Assembly (NCBI RefSeq): GCF_002234915.1
Contig: NZ_NEWD01000007.1
Span: forward strand, 124,001 to 188,000
DNA from: Bifidobacterium vansinderenii
Lineage (GTDB): Bacteria; Actinomycetota; Actinomycetes; Actinomycetales; Bifidobacteriaceae
Direction: 5' to 3'
Length of the DNA: 64,000 nucleotides
Positions 16,735 through 25,214 of the stretch are shown piece by piece. The position numbers and the translations under genes are program-made. The notes under the pieces are model-generated. The model worked only from the letters and a program-made list of their open reading frames with translations, made no database searches and was not told the origin of the DNA. How positions within the stretch are numbered: position 1 is the stretch's first letter; each line of letters opens with the position of its first letter.

Positions 16735-16855
16735 GTCACAGTTCCTCGCGTTCTGTCATCGCCGAGCCGTAACGGCTTGCGGCGGCTGTTCGCCGATGAT
16801 TATCGTCAGTGATGTCACATCTGTACCACCATAATCGGGAAAGCGAACAACAGCC

Positions 16856-17788
16856 ATGAACGACGCCCGTCGCAGCAAGATCATCCTCATCACCGGCGCA
16901 TCCAGCGGCATCGGCAAACGAACCGCGCTCGCGCTTGCGGCGCAGGGGCACGTCATCATCATGCATGGTCGAAACCCGCACAAGACGCGGGAGGCCCGCG
17001 ACTGGGTCGTCGACCGGACCGGCAACCACAACGTGCACGCCCGTATCGCCGATCTGTCGCTGATGAGTGAAGTCGCGCGGTTCGCCGATGACATCGCCGC
17101 GACCTTCGACCATCTTGACGTACTCGTCAACAATGCCGGCGGACAGTTCGGCTCCGTTCGCGAGACCACGGCGGAAGGTCATGAGAAGACGTTCGCCATC
17201 AACACGCTCGCGCCGTTCCTCCTGACGAACCTGCTGCTGCCGCTGCTGGAGCGCAGCCCGTCCGCGCGCATCGTCACCGTCGCCAGCGAATCCTACCGTC
17301 AGGGCGGGCGTCCGATCTTCGATGATATCGAATTGGAGCGCAACTATTCGATGCCGCGCGCCTACGGTCTTTCGAAGCTGTATGTCTGGTGGCTCATGCG
17401 GCAGTTCGATGCGCGGCTCAAAGCGGCCGGTGTGCGCAACGTCACGGTGAACACAGTGGAACCGGGATCCGCGGTGACCTCGCTGCAGCGGGAATCGATC
17501 CGCAAGTCGCCGTGGATGCTGCCGTTGCTCATCCTATGGCTGCCGTTCGTCCGCAGCGCCGCCCATGGCGCGCGCACCAGCGTGCTTATGGCGGCCGACT
17601 CATCCGTGGAAGGAGTGAGCGGCGAGTTCTGGGGGCATGAGCGTCGCAAGCGCATCAACGCCAAATGGCTGTCGGAAGAAGGCGAACATCGTATCTGGGA
17701 CTATTGCGCGCGTGCCTGCGCGCCGTATCTGGGCGGAGCGTCCATGCTGACCGGCCGGAGTGGGGGAGAAAATGGGGTTGCGGACTGA
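16856..17788 (+). CDS. Short-chain dehydrogenase/reductase
   Basis: 310 residues of the classical SDR superfamily, retinol-dehydrogenase/WWOX-like. NAD(P) loop TGASSGIGKRTA, strand-2 HGRNPHK (basic, NADP-favouring), NNAGG after strand 4, Ser near TVASES, and catalytic YGLSK. The 40-50-residue C-terminal extension is longer than in minimal SDRs. The TetR gene is divergent. The substrate is unknown, probably a hydrophobic carbonyl. Confidence 0.85.
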   Translation: MNDARRSKIILITGASSGIGKRTALALAAQGHVIIMHGRNPHKTREARDWVVDRTGNHNVHARIADLSLMSEVARFADDIAATFDHLDVLVNNAGGQFGSVRETTAEGHEKTFAINTLAPFLLTNLLLPLLERSPSARIVTVASESYRQGGRPIFDDIELERNYSMPRAYGLSKLYVWWLMRQFDARLKAAGVRNVTVNTVEPGSAVTSLQRESIRKSPWMLPLLILWLPFVRSAAHGARTSVLMAADSSVEGVSGEFWGHERRKRINAKWLSEEGEHRIWDYCARACAPYLGGASMLTGRSGGENGVAD

Positions 17789-17861
17789 ATTCCGGACCGT
17801 GACGCGGCGGTTGGGCCGATGTTCTTCGGCGGATTGGACCAAATCGGTCGTTTTGACGTGT

Positions 17862-18055
17862 CTAACTCCGTGTTCTGTGCGGATTTTGAGGTCCCGTCAA
17901 CACCAATCCTCGAGTTCTGTGCGCCGTACAAGCAAAACCCGAAGTATGGCGCTTGGAATTTCAACGGTCATACTTCGTTCATGCCGATTTCTCCGCACAG
18001 AACTCGAGGATTGGTGTCTGCGAACTGGCGGAATCCGCACAGAACTCGCGGATTG
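17862..18055. repeat. 42-bp-phased nested inverted repeat element (copy 1)
   Basis: Left units TTCTGTGC at 17873 and 17915 are 42 bp apart. Right units GCACAGAA at 17995 and 18037 are also 42 bp apart. The pairing continues through CCAATCCTCGAG (L2) with CTCGAGGATTGG (R2). A central hairpin CGAAGTATG (17940) / CATACTTCG (17969) sits in the middle. The element lies between convergent genes. It closely resembles the copy at 46771-46960. The rest of 17789-18272 shows no gene. Confidence 0.8.
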
Positions 18056-18272
18056 CCGTTGATGCGAATCTATAGCGGGCTGTTTCCGAGGTTGCAAGTG
18101 AGAGGTGGGGGAGTCGGATGAGCGCCGAGCGACCAAGTCGCTTATCAACATCGATGCGATTCCGAGCGTGGTCCGAAACGGTGCCTGATGTCTATGGGGA
18201 GGACAGCCCCTCATCGTAAAAGGGGCCGCCCTCCCATGAATCCTGTATGAATGCGGATGCGTCTCGCGCCGA

Positions 18273-18794
18273 CTACTTGGCGAGGAACGCCTGGTAGTTC
18301 TTCGCGGACTCGGCCAGCGCCTCGTCGGTGATGCCGAAGGCGCTGTAGGTGACGAACGGCTTGATCCACGTGGCACCCACGTAGTTGGACGTGGCCTCGA
18401 ACGGCACGAGGATCTGGTCGATGGTGAACTTGTTGGCGCCGTCCGTCTGGTAGGCCTCCTCCGGGGATCCGGCGGAGACGGCGACGCCGAACTCCGTGCC
18501 CTCGAACGCGTGGCCGTCGCTGCCGTACGCCCAGCCGTGCTGGAGCACCTCATCCTCCCAGGTCTTCAGCAGCGCGGGGGAGGAGAGCCAGTACAGCGGG
18601 AACTGGAACACCACGCGGTCGGCGGCCTCGACGGCGGCCTGCTCGGCCTTGACGTCGATCTTGCCGTCCGGGTACAGCGCGTACTCGTCGCGCACGGTCA
18701 CGTCCGGCATCTCCTCGGCCGCGGCTGCCAGCGCGGCGTTGACGCGGGACTGACCCTTGAGGTCGGGATGGAATACGAGAACCAAAGTCTTCAT
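18273..18794 (-). CDS. NAD(P)H:quinone reductase-like flavoprotein (MdaB/KefF type)
   Basis: 173 residues with flavodoxin-like fold. TLVLVFHPDLKGQSRVNAAL is the flavin-phosphate region. VVFQFPLYWLSSPALLKTWEDEVLQHGWAYG is the hallmark of NQO/MdaB/KefF proteins, which carry out two-electron quinone or azo reduction with FAD or FMN. Its start has a GGAGACAAT-type ribosome site. It is last of four minus-strand genes (20629 to 18273) divergent from an HxlR regulator. A paralogue with the same motifs is at 34320-34928. Confidence 0.87.
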   Translation of the reverse strand: MKTLVLVFHPDLKGQSRVNAALAAAAEEMPDVTVRDEYALYPDGKIDVKAEQAAVEAADRVVFQFPLYWLSSPALLKTWEDEVLQHGWAYGSDGHAFEGTEFGVAVSAGSPEEAYQTDGANKFTIDQILVPFEATSNYVGATWIKPFVTYSAFGITDEALAESAKNYQAFLAK

Positions 18795-18828
18795 GATTGT
18801 CTCCTTGATGTGGCTTGCGTCTCTTATG

Positions 18829-19251
18829 CTAGGCCGCCTGACGGATGGTCTGTTTGAGGATGTTGCCATCCGGGCCGAACGAGTAGACGTCGGCCTCGGC
18901 GTCGTCCAGCACGAACACCTCGAAGTCGCCGCCGAGGGGAGCGAAGGTGCGCAGCAGCATGGGATTGTCGGCGGCGCACCTTGCACGGGACTCCTCGGAG
19001 GTGATGAACCGTGCCGTGCCGTGCAGACGGATCCAGTCGAACTGGCCGTTCATCGCGCACACCTCGACATGGGGATTCGCCTGCAGCTGCGCATAGGTCG
19101 GCTTGGAATGATGCGTGGTGAAGGCCGGCTTGCCGTCATAGTCCATGACGAATCCCTGCGGCCGGGTCTTGGGACTGTCGCCGTCCACCGTGGAAAGGTA
19201 GAAGACGCCGGCGCCGCGCAGGGCTTCGATGACATCGTTGAGGGTGTTCAT
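18829..19251 (-). CDS. Pyridoxamine 5'-phosphate oxidase-family flavin protein
   Basis: 140-residue split-barrel FMN-binding protein. FYLSTVDGDSPKTRPQGFVMDYDGKPAF and the HHSKPTYAQLQANPHVEVCAM segment fit the general-stress/PPOX-like group; the vitamin-B6 enzyme itself is longer. It may reduce or sequester small flavin-reactive compounds. It is third in the HxlR-linked redox operon. Confidence 0.8.
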   Translation of the reverse strand: MNTLNDVIEALRGAGVFYLSTVDGDSPKTRPQGFVMDYDGKPAFTTHHSKPTYAQLQANPHVEVCAMNGQFDWIRLHGTARFITSEESRARCAADNPMLLRTFAPLGGDFEVFVLDDAEADVYSFGPDGNILKQTIRQAA

Positions 19252-19342
19252 GATCGGTTGCTCCTTGGTGTTGGATGTGAGGCTCGATTGGGTGCGGTAC
19301 GTGCGGTGATCGTGTGTAGCGGTCGTGCGCGGTGATCGGGGC

Positions 19343-20062
19343 TCACCACGGCAGCGGCTGGCCGTCGCGGAAGAATCCGCCGGTCGGACCGTCGTCGGGC
19401 AGCATCGCGGCCCAGGTCACGCTTTTCGCGCTCACCTCGACCGGGCGGCCGAACATGCCCGAGCCGAACGTGTCGGTGATATCCGGGCACACCGCGTTGA
19501 CGAGGATGTGGTCCTTGGCCAGCTCCTTCGCGGTCTTGATGGTCAGACCGTTCAACGCCAGCTTGGAGATGCCGTAGCCGGAGGCCGGAATGCCCATCGC
19601 GCCGTGCAGGAACCCGTACTGAGGGTCGCCGTAGGAGCCGGCGCCGCTGGACACGTTGACGATGCGGCCGTGCTTGGATTTGCGCAGCAGCGGGATGAAC
19701 TTCTGCGTGACGTTCCACGTGCCGATCACGTTCGTGTCGAGCACCGCGCGCATCTCGGTAAGGTCCTGTTCCTCGACGGACGCGCCCGCGCGCATCGACG
19801 CCGCGTTGTTGACGAGCACGTCGAGCCGGCCGAATCGACGGTCGATCTCCGCTGCCGCGGCGGCGACGCTGGCTTCGTCGGTCGTGTCCATCACCACATG
19901 GTCGGCGGTGATGCCGGCGTCAACGAGCTCCTGTGCGAGTTGCGCGGTCTCCGGCCGGCGTGCGGCGAGGATCACATGGTATCCGGCCTCGCCCAGCTGG
20001 CGGGCGGTCTCGTAGCCCAGGCCGCCCTTGCGGCCCGAGCCGGTGATCAGTGCAATCTGCAT
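19343..20062 (-). CDS. Short-chain dehydrogenase/reductase (carbonyl-reductase-like)
   Basis: 239 residues. TGSGRKGGLGYETARQL replaces the usual TGxxxGIG, with an insertion like that in plant and fungal carbonyl reductases. Strand-2 AARRPE is NADP-selecting, NNAAS follows strand 4, NVSSGAGSY carries the catalytic Ser, and YGISK the Tyr-Lys pair. Two genes for flavin proteins flank it in the same operon, which suggests joint detoxification of quinones or aldehydes. Confidence 0.85.
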   Translation of the reverse strand: MQIALITGSGRKGGLGYETARQLGEAGYHVILAARRPETAQLAQELVDAGITADHVVMDTTDEASVAAAAAEIDRRFGRLDVLVNNAASMRAGASVEEQDLTEMRAVLDTNVIGTWNVTQKFIPLLRKSKHGRIVNVSSGAGSYGDPQYGFLHGAMGIPASGYGISKLALNGLTIKTAKELAKDHILVNAVCPDITDTFGSGMFGRPVEVSAKSVTWAAMLPDDGPTGGFFRDGQPLPW

Positions 20063-20113
20063 GATGTGCGTCCTTTCCGTGTGACGAATCTACTTCGGTA
20101 TTGCCCGGGTTGC

Positions 20114-20629
20114 TCAGAACGAGCGGCCGAGCTCGCGCGCCTTGTCCAGATACGGCGTGGCGGCCACCTGACCGGGGGCGAAGACGCCGGCGGCCAGCAC
20201 CGAGCCGCGGATCTTCCATTCGAGGCTCTCACCGAAGCACATCTCGTAGTAGGAGAGCACGTTCTTGGCAAGCACCTCCTCGGGGCTGGCGCCGGCGACC
20301 AGCAGTGCGGACTCCTTGCCGGCCAGATCGTCGTGCGCGTCGAACGGCATACGGTCCATCATCGCCTTGATCTGTGCGGAGAACTGCATCCAGTAGGTCG
20401 GCGTGGCGATCACGATGCCGTCGGCCGCCTTCATGGCGTCCATCACCTGAGTCATGTCGTCCTCCGGCTGATCCGGGCTGGTGTACGGCGCGATGCTCAT
20501 GTCGGCGATCGAAAGTTTCGCCGCGGTGTTGCCGGCCGCCTCGACGCCCTCGATGAACGCGTCGGCGAGCATGTCGGCGTTGCCTCCCTTGGTCGGGCTG
20601 CCCTGAATGACGAGGATGTGCTTGCTCAT
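20114..20629 (-). CDS. NADPH-dependent FMN reductase / flavodoxin-fold protein
   Basis: 171 residues. ILVIQGSPTKGGNADMLADAFIEG is the FMN-phosphate loop. ATPTYWMQFSAQIKAMMDR is the second flavin loop of iron-sulfur-flavoprotein/WrbA-like reductases. The Cys cluster of true iron-sulfur flavoproteins is not seen. The start at 20629 has an AAAGGAGC site. It is first gene of the HxlR-linked operon; downstream genes follow at gaps of 51, 91 and 34 bp. Confidence 0.85.
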   Translation of the reverse strand: MSKHILVIQGSPTKGGNADMLADAFIEGVEAAGNTAAKLSIADMSIAPYTSPDQPEDDMTQVMDAMKAADGIVIATPTYWMQFSAQIKAMMDRMPFDAHDDLAGKESALLVAGASPEEVLAKNVLSYYEMCFGESLEWKIRGSVLAAGVFAPGQVAATPYLDKARELGRSF

Positions 20630-20714
20630 GATTGCTCCTTTGATCGTTCCCAGTGCGGGGCCGAATCGTTGCGATTCGTAATAGTCGTTTTCTTGAACCA
20701 TGTCTAGAATACAT

Positions 20715-20728
20715 AAGTACATATACTT
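20715..20728. promoter_or_regulatory. Candidate HxlR operator
   Basis: AAGTA-CATA-TACTT is a perfect 5-4-5 inverted repeat midway between the divergent flavoprotein and HxlR genes. Known HxlR/YodB sites have this TAC-N-GTA-like half-site form. The interval is A/T-rich compared with its neighbours. Confidence 0.5.
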
Positions 20729-20786
20729 TTCAACCTAGGTATAGAAAACTGATTTTTGAGATACGACGATGTTAGGATGGGAAGAC

Positions 20787-21149
20787 ATGAGCGAAAACGT
20801 TGGAATCACCGCGCCGACCTGCGCCATCGGCTATGCGTTCAAGGCGATCGAAGGCAAATGGAAACTGCCCGTCATGTACGTTCTGAGCGAACACGGCACG
20901 GCGCGATACAACGAGATCAAACGCGAACTCGGCATCACCAACATGATGCTCACCAACACGCTGCGCGATCTCGAGGAATTCGGGCTCGTCGACCGCGTCC
21001 AATACAACGAGGTGCCGCCGCGCGTCGAATACTCGCTCACCGACAACGGCTACGCGATCATCCCCGCCCTCAAGGAATTCGAAAAATGGGGCCAGCTGCT
21101 ACTCGATGCCAAGCCCACGGCGGAGGACGGCGAAAACGAAAGCGACTGA
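20787..21149 (+). CDS. HxlR family transcriptional regulator
   Basis: 120 residues. CAIGYAFKAIEGKWKLPVMYVLSEHG has the N-terminal redox-sensing Cys (near 11). YNEIKRELGITNMMLTNTLRDLEE is the recognition region and VPPRVEYSLTDNGYAI the wing. GGGAAGA sets the start at 20787, six codons inside a longer frame. It is divergent from the four-gene redox operon, its probable target. It is the second HxlR in the window after 12198. Confidence 0.87.
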   Translation: MSENVGITAPTCAIGYAFKAIEGKWKLPVMYVLSEHGTARYNEIKRELGITNMMLTNTLRDLEEFGLVDRVQYNEVPPRVEYSLTDNGYAIIPALKEFEKWGQLLLDAKPTAEDGENESD

Positions 21150-21224
21150 CGCTTGGCCGGCCGCTCGTCCTTGGATGTGACGCCGTAAGCGTCGAAACGA
21201 TGCCCCGACGGTGGCCGCCGGTCG

Positions 21225-21758
21225 CTAGGCGAGCAGTACGAACGCCATGGGGATGGTGGCCAGCAGAATCGCTGCGCCGAACGCCGTGAAGATGATGCCC
21301 ACGGGCGGCGTGTAGTTCGGCACCCGTTGCGCGAACGCGTGCGCCGGATTTGCCGGATCGTAGTACACGGGCATTGTGCTGCCCTGCGGCCACAGCTGCT
21401 GTGCCATGGTCCGGTAGTTTGTGACCATGCCGGAGCGCATGTGCAGCACGTCCCTGTCCGACACATAGGCCCCGGAATCCACGTAGGGGTTCAGCGGCGT
21501 GATCTTGGAGGTGGTGACATACCCGCGGAACCGACGGTTGACCTTGTAGCCCCGCCCGTCCACCTGATAGCCGATCACGGGGTAGAACTGGTCCCCGCCG
21601 GGGAAGCGGTAGTCGATCACCCAGCCGGTGGTCACGGCCGTGCAGCGACGCGCCTTGCCGCGTTGGACGGCGATGACGGCGATGCCGACGATGAGCAGAG
21701 CCAGTCCGGGAAGCCCGAGGGTGGCGAGCAGCAGGATTGTGATCTGTGTGTGCGTCAT
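21225..21758 (-). CDS. DUF3592-like membrane protein
   Basis: 177 residues. N-terminal membrane helix (ITILLLATLGLPGLALLIVGIAV region), a beta-rich central domain with PVIGYQVDGRGY and MPVYYDPANPAHAF, and a C-terminal membrane helix (GIIFTAFGAAILLATIPMAFVLL region). The xVYYDPxxP stretch is typical of DUF3592. Function unknown. It lies 52 bp behind the TetR gene on the same strand and may share its transcript. Confidence 0.65.
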   Translation of the reverse strand: MTHTQITILLLATLGLPGLALLIVGIAVIAVQRGKARRCTAVTTGWVIDYRFPGGDQFYPVIGYQVDGRGYKVNRRFRGYVTTSKITPLNPYVDSGAYVSDRDVLHMRSGMVTNYRTMAQQLWPQGSTMPVYYDPANPAHAFAQRVPNYTPPVGIIFTAFGAAILLATIPMAFVLLA

Positions 21759-21810
21759 TGCGGTTCCGTTGCCTTCATTCGCGTGGGTATATGCGGTATA
21801 TGGGTTAAAT

Positions 21811-22482
21811 CTACTCCGCCGGATCCGATTCCTCCAGATGGTTCGGCTGATTCGGGGCCTCGGTCCGTCCCGCATTCGATTCCGACTGGGCGTCGGTGAT
21901 GCCGGGCAGGGAGTTGATGAGGTGCGAGACCGTTTCCGGCAGATGGGTGCGGGCGATCCATTGGGCTCCTTCGGCATTGAATAATGCGTTGGCGTTGGCC
22001 AGCACGCCGAGAATGCCATTGGATGCGAAGTCGACGATGAGCTGCTGGCCTGGGTTGAGCCGTTGGCTATCCAGCCCGATCAGGTCCATCCAGATGTCGA
22101 CGATGAAGTTCTGCAGCTGCTTGGTCAGACCGGTCGAGCCGTGTGATCCGGTGATGAGCGAGATCTTGTGCACGCTGTGCTGGTATTGCGGAACGTTGAT
22201 GAAGTGGCTGTACTCGTGATGCAGATCGATGTCGTCCGGCTTGCGGATCAGCCGGGTGATGAATGCGATCAGTCCCTCGTCCTGATAAATCGAAGCGATG
22301 GCGTCGTCGGCCAGTTCGACGATGTTCGTGTAGTGGTAGTAGAACGCCGTGCGGTTGAGTCCGCTGGTTCGGGTGACGTCGCTGACGGTGATCCTGTCGT
22401 ATGGCTTTTCCTCCAACAGTTTCCAGAACGCGTTCTGCATCTTTACGGTTGCCGGTTGCTCGACAGCTTTCGGTCGTGCCAT
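21811..22482 (-). CDS. TetR family transcriptional regulator (YhgE-linked)
   Basis: 223 residues. Helix-turn-helix ITVSDVTRTSGLNRTAFYYHYTNIVELADDAI (about 31-62) with the AFYYHY recognition helix. The C-terminal LINSLPGI region ends in an acidic Pro-rich tail. It is divergent from the YhgE-like gene; this pair is common in actinobacteria and firmicutes. Two dyads in the 174-bp intergenic region, one repeated before the ABC operon, suggest it controls both. Confidence 0.85.
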   Translation of the reverse strand: MARPKAVEQPATVKMQNAFWKLLEEKPYDRITVSDVTRTSGLNRTAFYYHYTNIVELADDAIASIYQDEGLIAFITRLIRKPDDIDLHHEYSHFINVPQYQHSVHKISLITGSHGSTGLTKQLQNFIVDIWMDLIGLDSQRLNPGQQLIVDFASNGILGVLANANALFNAEGAQWIARTHLPETVSHLINSLPGITDAQSESNAGRTEAPNQPNHLEESDPAE

Positions 22483-22526
22483 GATTCGTCTCCTTCCGGC
22501 CGTGCGCTTGGCCTTGTTGATAACTC

Positions 22527-22576
22527 GACAGTGTGTCAAATGTTGGGGATTTTTATTCGACACCCTGATGAATAAA
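22527..22576. promoter_or_regulatory. Dual TetR operator dyads
   Basis: GACAGTGTGTC (22527-22537) is a short palindrome. The 25-bp site at 22552-22576, TTTATTC-N11-GAATAAA, is a perfect inverted repeat. A 25-bp site matching 19 of 25 bases occurs at 24360-24384 before the ABC/FtsX operon. Both lie where the tetR and yhgE promoters are expected. Confidence 0.65.
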
Positions 22577-22656
22577 CTCATTGTACGCATAGGCCGGATC
22601 CGTGCGATGCGAGGATCGCGACATGCTTCACAACAGGTACGGGAAAAGAGGAAATC

Positions 22657-23958
22657 ATGCGTACGCACATGCAGCGATATGCGAAATACGTCACTCCGCT
22701 GGCGGCCATCGCCCTTGTGTCATGCTTTATGGCATTGATGTTCTATCCGATGATGAACGCCAATATGAAGGAACTGCCGGTGGCCATTTTGTCCCTCGAC
22801 GAGGGTGCGCAGACCGTGCGGGGCGATATGAACGTCGGCGACATGATGGTCGACAAGCTCACCGAATCCGCGAAATCGTCCGACTCCGACGAGCCGGCGT
22901 CGATCAAGTGGGTCAAGGTCTCCACGCAGAAGGAGCTTGACGAGGGGTTTGATAACCGTGACTACTATGCGGCCATCGTGGTGCCGAAGGACTTCACCGC
23001 CAAGCAGGTGGCGGTCAAGCAGGCCGCGGTTAAGCAGAACATCGAATCGGCCACCGCGCTGGCGCAGGTCATGACGCAAGCGCAGGCGCAGGCTGCCCAG
23101 CAAGGACTGACCGGTGAGGCTGCGCAGCAGTTCGTTCAGGCCTCTCTTCAGAAGGCCGCGGCGGAGCAGGCTCAGTCCGCAGGTGCTTCGGGGTCGTCAT
23201 CTGCCGCTGTCGAAACCGGCGCGACCGTGAAGCTTGTCATTGACAATGCCAAGAGTCCGCTGATCACCAATCTGCTTAAGCAGAGCGTGCCCGCCATGCT
23301 CGAAAAGACCGGCGCCACGGTGAAGGTTACGGTGTTCAATAAAGGTGATGTAACGGCCGACAGCAGCCTGCCCACCGCCACGATGATGGGGCAGAACGTA
23401 CTCATCATGCCTGTCTACATGATGTCGATGCTCGTGTCGTTCCTGGTCGTAGGTGCGTTCGCGCGCAAGAACTATGACGATCGGACTCAGCGTTGGGCGA
23501 CGTTCGGTGAGGAGCTTGCGGTGGCGGCCGTCTGGGCATTCTGTGTGGCGCTTGGTGCCGATTGCATCTTCGCCATGCTTGGATCCGGGTGGCTGCCTGG
23601 TGGCATGCTTGGATTCCTGTGGTTCGCAAGCTTCGCGCTGATGACCCTGTTCCTTGGTCTGATGAATGTCAACAAGTTCTTCGGGCTCGGCTGCGGCGTA
23701 CTTGGCTTGGGACTGGGGATGGCCAGTGGCTTGCTGCCGTACGAACTGCTGCCCGAGTTCTGGCAGAACTGGGTGTACGGCTGGGTGCCGCAGCATTTCA
23801 TCGGCGATGGCGTGCGTGACGTGCTCTACCGTGGCGACGGCTGGTGGAACGTTGGCTCCGAGCCGTTGCTGATCATCCTGTGCGTCGGTCTGGTGATCTT
23901 CGTGTGCGCTGGTCTGCTGCCGCTTGGGCGTCACAGGGCGGAGGTCTCCGACGAATGA
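22657..23958 (+). CDS. YhgE/Pip-like ABC-2-type membrane protein
   Basis: 433 residues. TM1 (about 12-34) is followed by a large extracytoplasmic region with YYAAIVVPKDFTAK, the segment typical of YhgE/Pip and ABC-2 permeases. A Gln/Ala-rich stretch (about 125-175) looks coiled-coil. About five C-terminal helices follow (from MPVYMMSMLVSFLVVGAFA). AGAGGAA precedes the ATG. YhgE proteins act in surface stress or export and usually sit beside a TetR. It is shorter than full Pip proteins, so it resembles a half permease. Confidence 0.8.
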   Translation: MRTHMQRYAKYVTPLAAIALVSCFMALMFYPMMNANMKELPVAILSLDEGAQTVRGDMNVGDMMVDKLTESAKSSDSDEPASIKWVKVSTQKELDEGFDNRDYYAAIVVPKDFTAKQVAVKQAAVKQNIESATALAQVMTQAQAQAAQQGLTGEAAQQFVQASLQKAAAEQAQSAGASGSSSAAVETGATVKLVIDNAKSPLITNLLKQSVPAMLEKTGATVKVTVFNKGDVTADSSLPTATMMGQNVLIMPVYMMSMLVSFLVVGAFARKNYDDRTQRWATFGEELAVAAVWAFCVALGADCIFAMLGSGWLPGGMLGFLWFASFALMTLFLGLMNVNKFFGLGCGVLGLGLGMASGLLPYELLPEFWQNWVYGWVPQHFIGDGVRDVLYRGDGWWNVGSEPLLIILCVGLVIFVCAGLLPLGRHRAEVSDE

Positions 23959-24007
23959 TGACTTGATGCGGACGGGATAAGAGTCCGAGCACATTCTTGT
24001 TCAATTG

Positions 24008-24038
24008 GGCCATTCCGAGCTTTTCGGAATGGCCTTTT
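24008..24038 (+). terminator. Rho-independent terminator after yhgE-like gene
   Basis: An 11-bp stem (GGCCATTCCGA with TCGGAATGGCC), five-base loop and TTTT. It lies 50 bp after the stop codon. It separates yhgE from the ABC operon, so the shared operator rather than read-through would co-regulate them. Confidence 0.85.
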
Positions 24039-24052
24039 GTGTGCATCGTGGG

Positions 24053-24280
24053 CTATCCGCCGGAATGGAGGTCCTTGGCGGGGGTTGCGGATACCTAACC
24101 GGCGATACGGAGGTCCTTTGATTTGAAGAGCGTCGCAATATGGGGCTAACGCCGGATAGCTTTATTGAAAAACATGCCTGTTGTTGTTTGTGTTGTCTGC
24201 GGGTCTACTTTTGAGAGGACCTCTTTTTCGGGGGTTAGGCCTGTGCGGGGAGGCGAAAGGACCTCCATTCCGGTAGATAG
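24053..24280. repeat. 42-bp-phased nested inverted repeat element (copy 2)
   Basis: Left units GGAGGTCC at 24067 and 24109 are 42 bp apart; right units GGACCTC at 24217 and 24259 are 42 bp apart. The outer arms extend to 24 nt with two mismatches (24053-24076 with 24257-24280). An inner pair CCTAACC (24094) / GGTTAGG (24233) is nested between. It lies between the yhgE terminator and the ABC promoter. No gene lies between 23959 and 24499. Confidence 0.8.
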
Positions 24281-24359
24281 TCCGTTTGAAGACGATGGGT
24301 GGCTGGCTGGCGTGGTTTCGATTCAGGAAAAACTCCACAGGTTCAGCCATATTGTGGAT

Positions 24360-24384
24360 TTTATTAAACACTGTGTCGAATAAA
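24360..24384 (+). promoter_or_regulatory. Operator shared with the yhgE promoter
   Basis: TTTATT-N12-GAATAAA matches 19 of 25 bases of the dyad at 22552-22576, including both outer arms and the CACnnTG core on one strand or the other. It lies 116 bp before the ABC start codon. The likely binder is the TetR at 21811-22482. Confidence 0.6.
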
Positions 24385-24499
24385 ATGACTGTCGGTACCG
24401 AACGAGCCGGCGCATGGTGCGCGAAACGGCAGACAAGAGCAGACAAAAAACGGGCGCACCTACTATTACGACCCGCAGCACTAACGAAGGGAATTCATC

Positions 24500-25201
<702 letters not shown>

Positions 25202-25214
25202 GGAAGGGGCGATC

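Noticed and set aside
17862-18055. Phased elements as ordinary terminators
   Set aside because: They lack T-tracts, occur in divergent regions too, and carry four phased units rather than one stem.
22657-23958. Full-length Pip/YhgE phage receptor
   Set aside because: It is roughly half the usual length with a single N-terminal helix, so only a YhgE-like call is supported.
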